From an uncultured Alphaproteobacteria bacterium (lineage in GTDB: Bacteria > Pseudomonadota > Alphaproteobacteria > Geminicoccales > Geminicoccaceae): DNA of 64,000 nt. Below, in pieces: positions 28,145-37,051 of the stretch. The position numbers and the translations under genes were made by a program. The stretch spans positions 26,667 to 90,666 of the forward strand of contig CALKJU010000013.1 of the NCBI GenBank assembly GCA_937995535.1, in the 5' to 3' direction. Under the pieces are notes generated by a model. The model ran no database searches, was not told where the DNA came from, and was given only the letters and a program-made list of their open reading frames with translations. Each line of letters opens with the position of its first letter. Position 1 is the first letter of the stretch.

Positions 28145-28735
28145 TCAGGCTCCGGCCACGCGCAGCGCTGCGGTCTCGGTGACGATCCAGTCGAGGCGCT
28201 GGTCGCGCTCGGTGGCCGGCACGCGCTCGACCTCCTGCAGCGCGAAGGCGAAGCCGATCGCCAGCACGGTCGTCCCTCGGCGCAGGCTGCTGAGCGTTCG
28301 GTCGTAGTAGCCGCCGCCATAGCCGAGCCGGTAGCCGCGCCGGTCGAAGGCGAGCAGCGGCACCACGATCACCTCGGGAACGACCTCGGGCTGCTCGGGC
28401 AGCGGCTCCTGCACTCCCATCGCCGCCCTGCGCAACGGGTCGCCTGGCGACCAGCGATGGAAGCGCAAGGCCGCATCGCGGCCGACCATCCGCGGCAGGC
28501 TCAACGCCGCGCCGAAAGATCGCAGCCGCCGCGCGAGCGGGCGCGTGTCGATCTCGCCACGCAATGACAGGAACAGGGCTACCTCCCGCGGCGCCAGCCC
28601 CAGCGCCACAAACAGTCCCAAGACGCGCTCGGCGGCATCGCGGGAGGCGGACGCTGCCGCTTCCGCCGGCAGCTCATGCCGCAGCACACGCATCCGCATC
28701 CGCAGCTCGGCCTTGGCTTCGACCGCCTCGTTCAA
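28145..28735 (-). CDS. 5-formyltetrahydrofolate cyclo-ligase
   Basis: This 196-residue enzyme converts 5-formyl-THF to 5,10-methenyl-THF with ATP. The phosphate and folate-binding region reads VPLLAFDRRGYRLGYGGGYYDR near residue 130. The N-terminal helix KAELRMRMRVLR and the LFLSLRGEIDT strand are typical. A stop codon shortly upstream leaves TTG 28735 as the only start that keeps the usual N-terminus. The gene lies 20 bases after the candidate 6S RNA on the same strand, the arrangement known for ygfA in many proteobacteria. Confidence 0.92.
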   Translation of the reverse strand: MNEAVEAKAELRMRMRVLRHELPAEAAASASRDAAERVLGLFVALGLAPREVALFLSLRGEIDTRPLARRLRSFGAALSLPRMVGRDAALRFHRWSPGDPLRRAAMGVQEPLPEQPEVVPEVIVVPLLAFDRRGYRLGYGGGYYDRTLSSLRRGTTVLAIGFAFALQEVERVPATERDQRLDWIVTETAALRVAGA

Positions 28736-28755
28736 TACCGAGCCATCCAGACGGG

Positions 28756-28943
28756 GTCAGCGAGAAGAGCTGGCGGCGCCACCATGGCCGTCCCGTCGCA
28801 TCCGTCCCTGGGACCTGCTCAGCAGGTGGGCGCCATGTGCCATGACCAGGGTCATGACAGGGACAGCTCCCGTTGGGAACGAATTAGGCCCAAGGCGAGT
28901 GAAACGACGTTCACGAACCGGGCAGCAACCGCCATCTGCTGAC
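28756..28943 (-). ncRNA. ssrS: Candidate 6S RNA
   Basis: The interval between zapA and the 5-FCL gene folds into one long hairpin on their strand. The ends pair as GTCAGC with GCTGAC and TGGCGG with CCGCCA, separated by a bulge. The apical part pairs GTCCCTG with CAGGGAC and ends in ACCTGC-TGA-GCAGGT. The length of about 188 bases matches 6S RNA (184 in E. coli), and zapA-ssrS-ygfA is the classic gene order. 6S RNA mimics an open promoter and binds RNA polymerase. The exact 5' and 3' ends are inferred from the closing stem. A competing stem (CATGAC/GTCATG) is also possible. Confidence 0.55.
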
Positions 28944-29273
28944 TTAAGGCCTCTGCAGGGCGTCCGCAAGCTGCTCCAGCCGGGCGGCCAGCCGGTTCAT
29001 CGCCTCGGCGGCCTGCTCCTCGCCCTGCCGCGTCTGCGCGTCGACCGCGCCTTTCAGCCGCTTGATCTCGTCATAGGCGTCGGACAGTTCGTCGGCGATC
29101 AGGAGGCTCGTCAGCACGAGCAGCCGCGCGTCGCCGACCTGGCCGTGCTGTTTGGCGAGCTCGGCCACCCGGGCGTCGACATAGGCGGCGAGCCGGCGCA
29201 GCCGCGTCTCCTCCCCCTCGGCGCACTGCAGCTGGTGGCGCCGTCCGTTGATCGAGACCTCCAAGGTCGGCAC
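28944..29273 (-). CDS. zapA: Cell division protein ZapA
   Basis: This 109-residue protein starts at GTG 29273, eight bases from the stop of the upstream DUF4164 gene. The N-terminal half has the ZapA domain beginning TLEVSINGRRHQL, with the charged AAYVDARVAELA helix and LLVLTSLLIADELSDAYDEI near residues 55-75. The C-terminal third is a coiled coil rich in Glu, Gln and Ala. ZapA binds and cross-links FtsZ filaments at midcell. The stop codon directly precedes the predicted 6S RNA. Confidence 0.93.
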   Translation of the reverse strand: MPTLEVSINGRRHQLQCAEGEETRLRRLAAYVDARVAELAKQHGQVGDARLLVLTSLLIADELSDAYDEIKRLKGAVDAQTRQGEEQAAEAMNRLAARLEQLADALQRP

Positions 29274-29278
29274 GGCTG

Positions 29279-29530
29279 CTAGCCCTCCACGATGTCGCTC
29301 AGCTCGCCGATGGCGCGGTCGAGGCGCCGGGCCACTTCGTCCGCAGCCTCGGACAGGCGGCGGTTGCGCTGCTCGGCCATGTCGAGCGCCTGCCGCAGGC
29401 TGTTGCACTCCGCCTCGAGCAAGCTCAGCTCGCGGGCTGCCGCAGCGCCTGAGGGAGCCTGCCGCAGCGCGGTCTCGAGCCGCATCACGGCCGCTTCGAG
29501 TCGCCGGCTCGCCTCGGCGAATGTTGACAT
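29279..29530 (-). CDS. DUF4164-family small coiled-coil protein
   Basis: This 83-residue protein from ATG 29530 is almost entirely predicted coiled coil, with repeated Leu and Ala at heptad positions (RRLEAAVMRLETAL, then LLEAECNSLRQAL) and an acidic end. In alphaproteobacteria such DUF4164 proteins regularly sit just upstream of zapA, which suggests a division role. A function is not established. A longer reading frame to 29827 exists but overlaps the transketolase start and shows no conserved sequence. Confidence 0.8.
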   Translation of the reverse strand: MSTFAEASRRLEAAVMRLETALRQAPSGAAAARELSLLEAECNSLRQALDMAEQRNRRLSEAADEVARRLDRAIGELSDIVEG

Positions 29531-29753
29531 ATCCGTCCCGCATCCCCGCGTACGCTGTTGAGCCTGCTTGACCTTTCGCGGGATTGCAAGGTGCCGATCG
29601 GCGGCGGCCATCTCCCCGCCGCCCGTGATGAGACGGTTTGCCGATTGATTTTTGGGCCGCGCGCGGCAACGTGCGGCTCCGTCGGTCGCTAGACGGTCGG
29701 AGTTGCGCACTCGGTGCGCCGCGTCCGGATCTCCCTTCGAGCGGAACTCGTGC

Positions 29754-31733
29754 ATGAGCGCCATGGACCACAATAACCTCGCCAACGCCGTCCGCGCGCT
29801 GGCGATGGATGCGGTCGAGCAAGCCAAGTCAGGTCATCCCGGCATGCCGATGGGGATGGCCGACGTGGCCACCGTCCTGTTCACCAAGCACCTCAAGTAC
29901 AGCGCGCAGCATCCCGACTGGCCTGACCGCGACCGCTTCGTGCTGTCGGCCGGTCACGGCTCGATGCTGCTCTACGCGTTGCTGCACCTGACCGGCTACC
30001 CGGACATGACCCTCGACGAGCTGAAGCGGTTCCGCCAGCTCGGCTCGCGGACCGCCGGCCATCCAGAGTTCGGCCACGCTTTCGGCGTCGAGACGACGAC
30101 CGGGCCGCTCGGCCAGGGGCTGGCCATGGCGGTCGGCATGGCGATCGCCGAGCGTCATCTCGCGGCGCGGTTCGGCAGCGAGCTGGTCGATCATCGCACC
30201 TGGGTGATCGCCGGCGACGGTTGCCTGATGGAAGGGATCAGCCACGAAGCGATCTCGCTCGCCGGACATCTGCGCCTGTCGCGGCTCATCGTGCTGTTCG
30301 ACGACAATGGAATCAGCATCGACGGGCCGACCAGCCTCGCCGTGTCCGACGACCAGGTGGCGCGCTTCGCCGCCTGCGGCTGGAACGCGTGGCGGATCGA
30401 CGGCCACGACCCGGCGGCGATCGACGCCGCGCTGGAACGTGCCAAGGCCTCCGATCGCCCGGTGATGATCGCCTGTCGCACCACGATCGGCCACGGTGCC
30501 CCGACCAAGGCCGGCAAGGCCGCCGTGCACGGCGCGCCCCTCGGGCCCGAGGAGATCGCAGGGGCCCGGCGCAACCTCGGCTGGGTGCACCCGCCCTTCG
30601 AAGTGCCGGAGGAGATTCGTGCCGCATGGCGCGCGGCCGGGGCGCGCGGCGACGCGGCGGTCGCGGCGTGGCGGGCGCGGCTCGAGGCGAGCCTGCACCG
30701 CGCTGCGTTCGAGCGCGCCATGTCCGGGGACATGCCGGAGACGGTCGAGCCGGCGATGGCTGCCTATCTGCGCCGACTCGCCGTGGAGCGGCCAAGCTGG
30801 GCCAGCCGCAAGTCGAGCCAGGAGGCGCTCGAGGTCCTCACCGCTGCTTGGCCAGAGCTGCTCGGTGGCTCGGCGGATCTGACCCACTCCAACAACACCA
30901 ACACCAAGGCCACGGCGGTCATCACCGCTGAATCGTTTGCCGGGCGCTACCTCCACTACGGCGTGCGCGAATTCGGCATGGTGGCGGCGATGAACGGCCT
31001 CGCGCTGCACGGCGGCGTGGTTCCCTACGGCGGGACCTTCCTGGTCTTCACCGATTACGCCCGGCCGGCGCTGCGGCTCGCGGCGCTGATGCACCAGCGG
31101 GTCGTGCTCGTCGGGACACACGATTCGATCGGCCTCGGCGAGGATGGACCGACACACCAGCCGGTCGAGCATCTGTCCTCGCTACGGGCGATCCCGAACA
31201 TGCTGGTGTTGCGACCGGCGGACGCGGTGGAGACCGCCGAGTGCTGGATGGTCGCCCTGGCGCACCGGACCGGACCGTCGGTCCTCGCGCTGACCCGGCA
31301 GAACCTGCCGCCGGTACGCCTCGCCTACAGCGCCGAGAATCTCTGCGCGCGCGGCGCCTACGTGCTGGCCGAAGCCGAGGGTCCACGGCAAGCGACGCTG
31401 CTCGCCACGGGCTCGGAGGTGGCGCTTGCCCTGCAGGCGCGCCAGCAGCTCGCGGCAGACGGCATCTCCTGCGCGGTCGTGTCGATGCCGAGCTGGGAGT
31501 TGTTCGAGCGACAGGATCCCGATTATCGCGCGGCGGTGCTCGGCGATGCGCCGCGAGTCGCGGTCGAGGCTGGCGCGCCGTTCGGTTGGACGCGCTACGT
31601 CGCGAGCGAGGCCGATGTCATCGGTATGACCAGCTTCGGCGCCAGCGCCCCTGGCGACGTACTGTACGCGCATTTCGGCATCACGGCCGAGGCGGTGGCG
31701 GCCCGCGTCCGCGCGCGTCTCGGCGAGCATTGA
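29754..31733 (+). CDS. tkt: Transketolase
   Basis: This 659-residue thiamine-diphosphate enzyme transfers two-carbon ketol units in the pentose phosphate or Calvin cycle. It starts at ATG 29754 (ATG 29763 is also possible). The N-terminal domain has [10 protein letters not shown], the [17 protein letters not shown] helix and the TPP motif [13 protein letters not shown] with DDNGISIDG. The middle domain has [13 protein letters not shown], where the conserved glutamate activates TPP, followed by the [15 protein letters not shown] loop. The gap gene follows after 14 bases, so the two are co-transcribed. A 223-base divergent promoter region separates it from the DUF4164-zapA genes. Confidence 0.96.
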   Translation: MSAMDHNNLANAVRALAMDAVEQAKSGHPGMPMGMADVATVLFTKHLKYSAQHPDWPDRDRFVLSAGHGSMLLYALLHLTGYPDMTLDELKRFRQLGSRTAGHPEFGHAFGVETTTGPLGQGLAMAVGMAIAERHLAARFGSELVDHRTWVIAGDGCLMEGISHEAISLAGHLRLSRLIVLFDDNGISIDGPTSLAVSDDQVARFAACGWNAWRIDGHDPAAIDAALERAKASDRPVMIACRTTIGHGAPTKAGKAAVHGAPLGPEEIAGARRNLGWVHPPFEVPEEIRAAWRAAGARGDAAVAAWRARLEASLHRAAFERAMSGDMPETVEPAMAAYLRRLAVERPSWASRKSSQEALEVLTAAWPELLGGSADLTHSNNTNTKATAVITAESFAGRYLHYGVREFGMVAAMNGLALHGGVVPYGGTFLVFTDYARPALRLAALMHQRVVLVGTHDSIGLGEDGPTHQPVEHLSSLRAIPNMLVLRPADAVETAECWMVALAHRTGPSVLALTRQNLPPVRLAYSAENLCARGAYVLAEAEGPRQATLLATGSEVALALQARQQLAADGISCAVVSMPSWELFERQDPDYRAAVLGDAPRVAVEAGAPFGWTRYVASEADVIGMTSFGASAPGDVLYAHFGITAEAVAARVRARLGEH

Positions 31734-31747
31734 CGGGAGGGACGAGC

Positions 31748-32752
31748 ATGGCCGTTCGCGTCGCCATCAACGGCTTCGGACGCATCGGGCGCCATATTCT
31801 GCGGGCGATCCACGAGTCCGGACGCACCGACATTGTCGTCGTCGGCGTCAACGATCTGGCGCCACCGGCGACCAACGCGCACCTGCTCCGCTACGACAGC
31901 GTGCACGGCCGCTTTCCCGGCACCGTGCGGCTCGAAGGCGACAGGATGGACATCGGGCGCGGCCCGATCCGGGTCACCGCCGAGCGCGACCTCGCCAAGC
32001 TGCCCTGGCGCGAGCTCGAGGTCGACATCGTGCTGGAATGCACCGGTGCCTTCACGGCGAAGGAGAAGGCGTCGGGGCATCTGGCCGCGGGCGCGCGCAA
32101 GGTGCTGATCTCCGCCCCCGGCGAAGGGGCCGATCTCACCGTCGTCTACGGGGTCAACCACGACGCGCTGAAGGCCGAGCACAGCGTGGTCAGCAACGCG
32201 TCCTGCACCACCAATTGCCTCGCCCCGGTGGCCAAGGTGCTGCACGACGCGGTCGGCATCGAGCGCGGCCACATGACCACCATTCACGCCTTCACCAACG
32301 ATCAGAACCTGCTCGACGTCTTCCACAAGGACCTCTACCGGGCGCGCGCCGCGACCGCCTCGATGATTCCGACCTCGACCGGGGCCGCGCGCGCGGTCGG
32401 TCTCGTCCTGCCCGAGCTGAAGGGCAAGCTCGACGGGGTGGCGATCCGCGTGCCGACGCAGAACGTCTCGCTCGTCGATCTCACCTTCGTACCCAAGCGA
32501 GAGACGAGCCTCGAGGAGATCAACAGCGCGCTGCAGGCGGCTGCAGCCGGCGCACTGAAGGGCGTCCTCGCCACGACCCGCGAGCCGCTGGTCTCGGTCG
32601 ATCTCAACCACGATCCGCATTCGAGTACGGTCGATCTCAACGCGACCAAAGTGATCGAGGGACGGCTCGTGCGCGTCGCGAGCTGGTACGACAACGAGTG
32701 GGGTTTCTCCAACCGGATGTGCGACGTCGCGGCGCTGATGGGGACGCTGTAG
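31748..32752 (+). CDS. gap: Type I glyceraldehyde-3-phosphate dehydrogenase
   Basis: This 334-residue enzyme oxidises glyceraldehyde-3-phosphate with NAD(P). It has the Rossmann motif INGFGRIGR at residues 7-15, the catalytic cysteine in SNASCTTNC near residue 152, the partner histidine region [10 protein letters not shown], and the end motif [13 protein letters not shown]. The start at 31748 is preceded by GGGAGG. The upstream transketolase suggests a pentose phosphate or carbon-fixation cluster, though phosphoglycerate kinase is not adjacent. Cofactor preference cannot be read with certainty. Confidence 0.96.
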   Translation: MAVRVAINGFGRIGRHILRAIHESGRTDIVVVGVNDLAPPATNAHLLRYDSVHGRFPGTVRLEGDRMDIGRGPIRVTAERDLAKLPWRELEVDIVLECTGAFTAKEKASGHLAAGARKVLISAPGEGADLTVVYGVNHDALKAEHSVVSNASCTTNCLAPVAKVLHDAVGIERGHMTTIHAFTNDQNLLDVFHKDLYRARAATASMIPTSTGAARAVGLVLPELKGKLDGVAIRVPTQNVSLVDLTFVPKRETSLEEINSALQAAAAGALKGVLATTREPLVSVDLNHDPHSSTVDLNATKVIEGRLVRVASWYDNEWGFSNRMCDVAALMGTL

Positions 32753-32784
32753 CACCGGAGCCCGGGCCCGGCGGCGTACCCGTC

Positions 32785-32813
32785 CCGTCACGGGAGCATC
32801 GCCGGTCTGTCAT
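32785..32813 (+). promoter_or_regulatory. Candidate Pho-box-like repeat upstream of the plcP-btaAB operon
   Basis: A perfect Pho half-site CTGTCAT lies at 32807-32813, 40 bases before the start of the phosphoesterase gene. CCGTCAC at 32785-32791, exactly 22 bases earlier, fits the same 11-base repeat phase, but the intervening heptamer GCATCGC matches poorly. PhoB controls btaAB in other alphaproteobacteria. The CCGTCAC copy also lies in a small CCCG/CGGG stem, so chance is possible. Confidence 0.35.
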
Positions 32814-32852
32814 CGTCGATGGTTAGTTGCGCGGCCAGCCGCAACCAGCGGG

Positions 32853-33575
32853 ATGGTCGCCTTGCCCACGGCCGCCACGACCGAGACGCTGATCGTCTCG
32901 GATCTGCATCTCGGCATCCCCGCGGCACGCCCGCGTGACCTTCTCGGTCTGCTCGAGGAATGGCGCTTCCAGCGCCTGATCCTGCTGGGCGACGTCCTCC
33001 ACGATTACGGCTTCCGTAATTTTTGCGCGGACACCTGGGCGCTGCTCTATCGGCTCCGTCGGCTGGCCAACGATGGCGCAGTCGAGATCGTGTGGATCAA
33101 GGGCAACCACGATCGCGAGCTGAGCCCGATCGTGGCGACCCTCACCGGGATCCGGATGCGTGAGAGCTTCCGCTGGACCTGTGGCGAGCGCCACTTTCTC
33201 GCCCTGCACGGCGACCGCTTCGACCGCTTCGTCACCTGTAACCGCCGGATCAGCCGGCTGATCTCGCACGGCTACGGGTTCTGCCAGCGCCGCCTCTCGC
33301 GCCACGGGCGCTGGCCTGCCGTCCTCGATCGGATGCACGGCCGCCTGTCGGACCTCGGCGAGCAGGTCGCCGTCCGTGCGGCGCGGTTCGCGCGGCGCCG
33401 GTGCGTCGATGTGGTGGTGTGCGGGCACACCCACGAGCCGGTTCACCGCCGTTTCGCCGGGGCTCGCGACGTCGACTACTACAACGCCGGCTCCTGGGTC
33501 GGCGGCTCGACGACCTTCCTTGCCGTCGACGCACGCGGCGTGCGCCTCGAGCGGCAGCTCTGCCGGGCAGCCTGA
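32853..33575 (+). CDS. Calcineurin-like phosphoesterase, probable phospholipase C PlcP (LpxH-related)
   Basis: This 240-residue metallophosphoesterase has the full metal set: SDLHLG near residue 16, GDVLHD near residue 46, GNHDRE near residue 84, LHGDRFD near residue 113 and CGHTHEP near residue 192, ending with YYNAGSWVGG. The family includes UDP-2,3-diacylglucosamine hydrolases (LpxH/LpxH2) and PlcP, the intracellular phospholipase C that turns phosphatidylcholine into diacylglycerol during phosphate starvation. The gene is followed after 14 bases by btaA and then btaB, which consume diacylglycerol. Context therefore favours PlcP; a lipid A role cannot be excluded from sequence alone. It is probably the first gene of the operon. 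Confidence 0.8.
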   Translation: MVALPTAATTETLIVSDLHLGIPAARPRDLLGLLEEWRFQRLILLGDVLHDYGFRNFCADTWALLYRLRRLANDGAVEIVWIKGNHDRELSPIVATLTGIRMRESFRWTCGERHFLALHGDRFDRFVTCNRRISRLISHGYGFCQRRLSRHGRWPAVLDRMHGRLSDLGEQVAVRAARFARRRCVDVVVCGHTHEPVHRRFAGARDVDYYNAGSWVGGSTTFLAVDARGVRLERQLCRAA

Positions 33576-33589
33576 AGGAGCCCTCCGCA

Positions 33590-34801
33590 ATGGCCCGATC
33601 CTTGGTTCACGAGGCGGCCGCCTCGCACGGTCTCGCGACCTCGCGCGGTCTGCTCGAGCGGCTCTTCGCCCGCGCATTCGAGGGCCTCGTCTACCCGCAG
33701 ATCTGGGAGGATCCGCTGGTCGACATGGCGGCCCTCGGGATCGGCCCGTCGACACGGCTCGTCACCATCGCCTCGGGCGGCTGCAACGTGATGAGCTACC
33801 TCACCGCCGATCCGGCGGAGATCGTCGCGGTCGACCTCAACCGCCACCACATCGCGCTGCTGCGGCTCAAGCTGGCGGCGGCGTGCGCTCTGCCGGACCA
33901 CGCCGCGTTCCATCGCCTCTTCGCCGACGCGGCCGACCCGGCGAACGTCGCGGCGTTCGATCGCTGGATCGCACCGGCGCTCGACCCGCAGACGCGTGCC
34001 TACTGGAACGAGCGGATCGGGCTGCGGCGGCGGATCACCGTGTTCGGGCGCGGCTTCTACCGCACCGGCCTACTCGGGCGGACCATCGGCCTCGCGCATC
34101 TGCTGGCCCGGCTGCACGGCCGCGACCCGGCACGGCTGGTCCAGGCCCGCACGCCGCAGCAGCAGTGGGAGATCTACACGACGACGCTGGCCCCGCTGTT
34201 CGAAAGCCCGCTGCTCCGAGCCGGCTTCCGCCTCCCGGTGGCCTATTTCGGGCTCGGCATCCCGCCTGCCCAGCTCGACGCGATGAAGGCCGAGGCCGGC
34301 GGCGACATCGTCGCGCTGGTCCGTGACCGGGTGCGCCGGCTCGCCTGCGATTTTCCCATCCAGCGTAACTACTTCGCCTGGCAGGCATTCGGCCGTTGCT
34401 ACGATCCGGCGGGTGGATCGCTGCCACCCTATCTCGAGCCGGAGGCGTTCGGCTTCCTCGGGGCGCGCGCCGAGCGCGTCACGGCGCGGCTGATCTCGAT
34501 CACGGAGCTGCTGGCGGAACGCCCGGCGGCGAGCCTCGACGCCTATGTCCTGCTCGACGCGCAGGACTGGATGACGCCGGCGCAGCTCGGCGCGCTGTGG
34601 GCGCAGATCGACCGCACGGCGGCGCCCGGGGCACGCGTCATCTTCCGCACGGCGGCGGCGCCGTCGCCGCTGGAGGCCGTGCTGCCGCGGCGGCTGCTCG
34701 ACGGCTGGGCCTACGAGGCGGAGCGCAGCCGCGAACTGCACGCGCGCGACCGATCGGCGATCTATGGCGGATTCCACCTCTATCGCCGGGTCGCCGCGTG
34801 A
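33590..34801 (+). CDS. btaA: S-adenosylmethionine:diacylglycerol 3-amino-3-carboxypropyl transferase BtaA (DUF3419)
   Basis: This 403-residue enzyme starts at ATG 33590 with AGGAG ten bases upstream. It carries the DUF3419 pattern. An N-terminal region has FEGLVYPQIWEDPLVDMAAL, then a SAM-binding strand RLVTIASGGCNVMSYL near residue 60 and VDLNRHHIALLRLKLAA near residue 85. A long central helical part follows, then a DAYVLLDAQDWMTPAQL strand near residue 325. BtaA moves the aminocarboxypropyl group of SAM onto diacylglycerol, giving diacylglycerylhomoserine. BtaB, encoded by the overlapping next gene, then trimethylates it to the betaine lipid DGTS. Confidence 0.92.
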   Translation: MARSLVHEAAASHGLATSRGLLERLFARAFEGLVYPQIWEDPLVDMAALGIGPSTRLVTIASGGCNVMSYLTADPAEIVAVDLNRHHIALLRLKLAAACALPDHAAFHRLFADAADPANVAAFDRWIAPALDPQTRAYWNERIGLRRRITVFGRGFYRTGLLGRTIGLAHLLARLHGRDPARLVQARTPQQQWEIYTTTLAPLFESPLLRAGFRLPVAYFGLGIPPAQLDAMKAEAGGDIVALVRDRVRRLACDFPIQRNYFAWQAFGRCYDPAGGSLPPYLEPEAFGFLGARAERVTARLISITELLAERPAASLDAYVLLDAQDWMTPAQLGALWAQIDRTAAPGARVIFRTAAAPSPLEAVLPRRLLDGWAYEAERSRELHARDRSAIYGGFHLYRRVAA

Positions 34802-35460
34802 GCGAGGTGCCGACCGCCACGGCGGACGCCGTCGCCGGTCGGATGGACCGGATCTACCGGCCGCAGCGCCACATCTACGATCTGACACGGAAGTATTACC
34901 TGCTCGGGCGGGACCAGCTGCTCAGCGAGATGGCCGTGCGGCCGGGCGAGACCGTGCTGGAGATCGGCTGCGGCACCGGCCGCAACCTGCTGCACCTCGC
35001 GCGGCTCTACCCGGGGGCGCGGCTCATCGGTGTCGAGCCCTCAACGGCGATGCTGGAAACCGCCCGCGCCGCGGTCGCGCGTGCCGGTGCGCCGGTGATG
35101 CTGCGCCATGGGACCGCCGAGACGCTCAGCCCGGCCGTGACAGGCGCGCCTGATGGTGTGGACCACCTGCTGTTCTCCTACGTCCTCTCGATGGTCGACG
35201 AGCCGGCCCGGGCGATCGACCAGGCCCTGGCGCTGTGCCGCAAGGGTGCAGCGCTCCATGTCGTCGACTTCGGCGCGATGAGCGGCCTGCCACGCGTGGC
35301 GCGCGCTACCCTGCGTGCTTGGCTGCGCTGGTTCCACGTCGTGCCACGACCGGACGCCGGCCGCCATCTTGCGGCGCTCGCGGCCGCCGGAGTGGGGACA
35401 CTGGAAAGGCGAACGATTGGTGGTGGTTACGCCGAGATGCTTCGCTTTCGTTTGAGTTGA
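34798..35460 (+). CDS. btaB: Diacylglycerylhomoserine N-methyltransferase BtaB
   Basis: This 220-residue class I SAM methyltransferase starts at GTG 34798, overlapping the btaA stop (GTGA). The SAM-binding motif I is VLEIGCGTGRNLL near residue 50, with the acidic VEPSTAML strand next. The N-terminal RMDRIYRPQRHIYDLTRKYY stretch is characteristic of BtaB and binds near the active site. It adds three methyl groups to the homoserine nitrogen, the last steps to DGTS. The overlap means translational coupling to btaA. A strong hairpin follows the stop. Confidence 0.92.
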   Translation: MSEVPTATADAVAGRMDRIYRPQRHIYDLTRKYYLLGRDQLLSEMAVRPGETVLEIGCGTGRNLLHLARLYPGARLIGVEPSTAMLETARAAVARAGAPVMLRHGTAETLSPAVTGAPDGVDHLLFSYVLSMVDEPARAIDQALALCRKGAALHVVDFGAMSGLPRVARATLRAWLRWFHVVPRPDAGRHLAALAAAGVGTLERRTIGGGYAEMLRFRLS

Positions 35461-35465
35461 ACCAG

Positions 35466-35490
35466 CGCCGCACCCGTTCTGGGCGCGGCG
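35466..35490 (+). terminator. Hairpin terminator after btaB
   Basis: Five bases after the btaB stop, CGCCGC-a-CCC pairs with GGG-c-GCGGCG around a GTTCT loop. The nine-pair stem has one mismatch. Only a short pyrimidine-rich tail (TCTGCTCC) follows. It probably ends the plcP-btaA-btaB transcript. Confidence 0.6.
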
Positions 35491-35624
35491 TCTGCTCCGC
35501 CGAGATGCCGACAGCGTCCACTATTACGCCCGACCAACATTCGGGCGACACGGCAGCCCCCGAACCGCACTAAGATCGCCGCACCCGCCGGAAAGGCGGG
35601 ACAGGTACCGGGTGGGGAAACGTC

Positions 35625-36206
35625 GTGTCGCGTCCAGGCGTCCCGCGTCGTCGCGGGCGGTCCCGCTTTGCGGCCATGTGGCTCCTCGTCGCGGTCGGCT
35701 ACGCGGGGCTGGCGACCCACGGGATTGGGCCGGTGTCCTTGGGTGCGGCACGGACGGTGGCAGCCGAGCCGCTGGTCGGCCGCGCCAGCGTGATCGACGG
35801 CGACACCATCGAGCTGCGCGGCGAGCGGGTCCGTCTGTGGGGAATCGACGCGCCGGAGAGCCGGCAGCTCTGCGAGCGTGGCGGGACGCGCTGGCGCTGT
35901 GGCCAGGCCGCGGCGCTCGCGCTCGATGAATGGCTCGGCGGACGGCCGGTCCGCTGCGAGGGTCGCGACCGCGACCGCTGGCGGCGGCTCATCGCCCTGT
36001 GTCGGGTCGCCGGTGAGGATCTCGGCCGCTGGCTGGTGCGCAACGGGCACGCCCTGGCCTTCCGTCGCTACAGCCTCGACTACGTCGCCGACGAGGCGCT
36101 CGCTCGCGCGGATCGGGTCGGCGTCTGGCAGGGCTCGTTCGCGTTGCCCTGGGATTGGCGGGCCGACGGCGACGCCGCGCCGATGATCACCGCGGCGGCG
36201 GAGTGA
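35625..36206 (+). CDS. Exported thermonuclease-family (SNase-like) protein
   Basis: This 193-residue protein starts at GTG 35625, after GGTGGGGA about eight bases upstream. Residues 1-47 look like a long signal peptide with a basic start and a hydrophobic core, ending near TVAAE. The staphylococcal-nuclease fold follows with VIDGDTIELRGERVRLWGI and DAPES, carrying the catalytic Arg and Glu of SNase, and the second arginine in RWRRLIALC near residue 122. Two or three cysteines may form disulfides in the periplasm. It probably cuts nucleic acid or has become a binding domain. Its last 20 bases overlap the convergent phosphatase gene. Confidence 0.87.
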   Translation: MSRPGVPRRRGRSRFAAMWLLVAVGYAGLATHGIGPVSLGAARTVAAEPLVGRASVIDGDTIELRGERVRLWGIDAPESRQLCERGGTRWRCGQAAALALDEWLGGRPVRCEGRDRDRWRRLIALCRVAGEDLGRWLVRNGHALAFRRYSLDYVADEALARADRVGVWQGSFALPWDWRADGDAAPMITAAAE

Positions 36207-37002
36207 CCTCGCGCAGGACCTCGGTGAGACGCTCGTAGATGGCCGGATTGCCGGCGACGAGCGTGCCCGGTTCGAACAGGTCCTCACCGCCCTCGAGATG
36301 CCCGACCCGTCCGCCGGCCTCGCGGACGAGCAGGATTCCAGCGGCGATGTCCCACGGCTTGCAGTCGTATTCCCAGAAGCCATCCTGGCGGCCGGCGGCG
36401 ACGTAGGCGAGATCGAGCGAGCAGACGCCGAGCCGTCGCAGGCCCGCGACCTCGTCGGCGACGCGGTCCATCTGCCGCGTGAAGCCCTTCGCACGTCCAG
36501 GCCAGTCGCGGACCGGCAGGCCGCAGCCGACCAGCGCCCGGTCGAGCTCCCTGCGCGCCGAGACCCGAAGCCGCCGGTCGTTGAGGAACGCGCCACGGCC
36601 CTTTTCGGCGTGGAAGAGTTCGTCACGAAGCGGGTCGAACACGACGGCTGCGGTGATCTCGCCATGCTGCTCGAGTGCGATCGAGATCGCCCAGTGTGGC
36701 AGGCCATGGAGGAAATTGGTCGTGCCGTCGAGCGGGTCGACGATGAAACGGTTGTGCGGGCTCGTGCCCTGGACCTCGCCGCCCTCCTCGAGCAGGAAGC
36801 CGTAGCCGGGCCGGGCCCGGGCCAGCTCCTCGCGGATCGCCGCCTCGGCCTCTCGGTCGGCGATCGACACGAAGTCGCCCGGACCCTTGATCGACACCTG
36901 GAGCTGCTCGACCTCGCCGAAATCGCGGACGAGCCGACGCGCGGCGCGCATCGCGGCGCGGGCTAGGATCTCGACGCTGGCACCGCGGCGGACGGGAGGC
37001 AT
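36187..37002 (-). CDS. suhB: Inositol monophosphatase family protein (SuhB-like)
   Basis: This is a 271-residue Mg-dependent phosphatase from ATG 37002. It shows DFVSIADREAEAAIREEL, the metal-binding EEGGEVQG, the core DPLDGTTNFLHG near residue 95 and the C-terminal KPWDIAAGILLVREAGG near residue 220. All metal ligands appear to be present. The family hydrolyses inositol-1-phosphate and related sugar phosphates, and SuhB can also join antitermination complexes. It is upstream of nothing obvious on its strand, and its stop overlaps the convergent nuclease gene. Confidence 0.92.
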   Translation of the reverse strand: MPPVRRGASVEILARAAMRAARRLVRDFGEVEQLQVSIKGPGDFVSIADREAEAAIREELARARPGYGFLLEEGGEVQGTSPHNRFIVDPLDGTTNFLHGLPHWAISIALEQHGEITAAVVFDPLRDELFHAEKGRGAFLNDRRLRVSARRELDRALVGCGLPVRDWPGRAKGFTRQMDRVADEVAGLRRLGVCSLDLAYVAAGRQDGFWEYDCKPWDIAAGILLVREAGGRVGHLEGGEDLFEPGTLVAGNPAIYERLTEVLREVTPPPR

Positions 37003-37051
37003 GACGGTCGGCGATCCTGCTCTGCGCGCGGGTGGGCACGCGGTTGTGCGG

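Noticed and set aside
29531..29753. Search for a riboswitch or thiamine-type element ahead of transketolase
   Set aside because: No THI-box or other conserved aptamer core was recognised; the region looks like an ordinary divergent promoter region.
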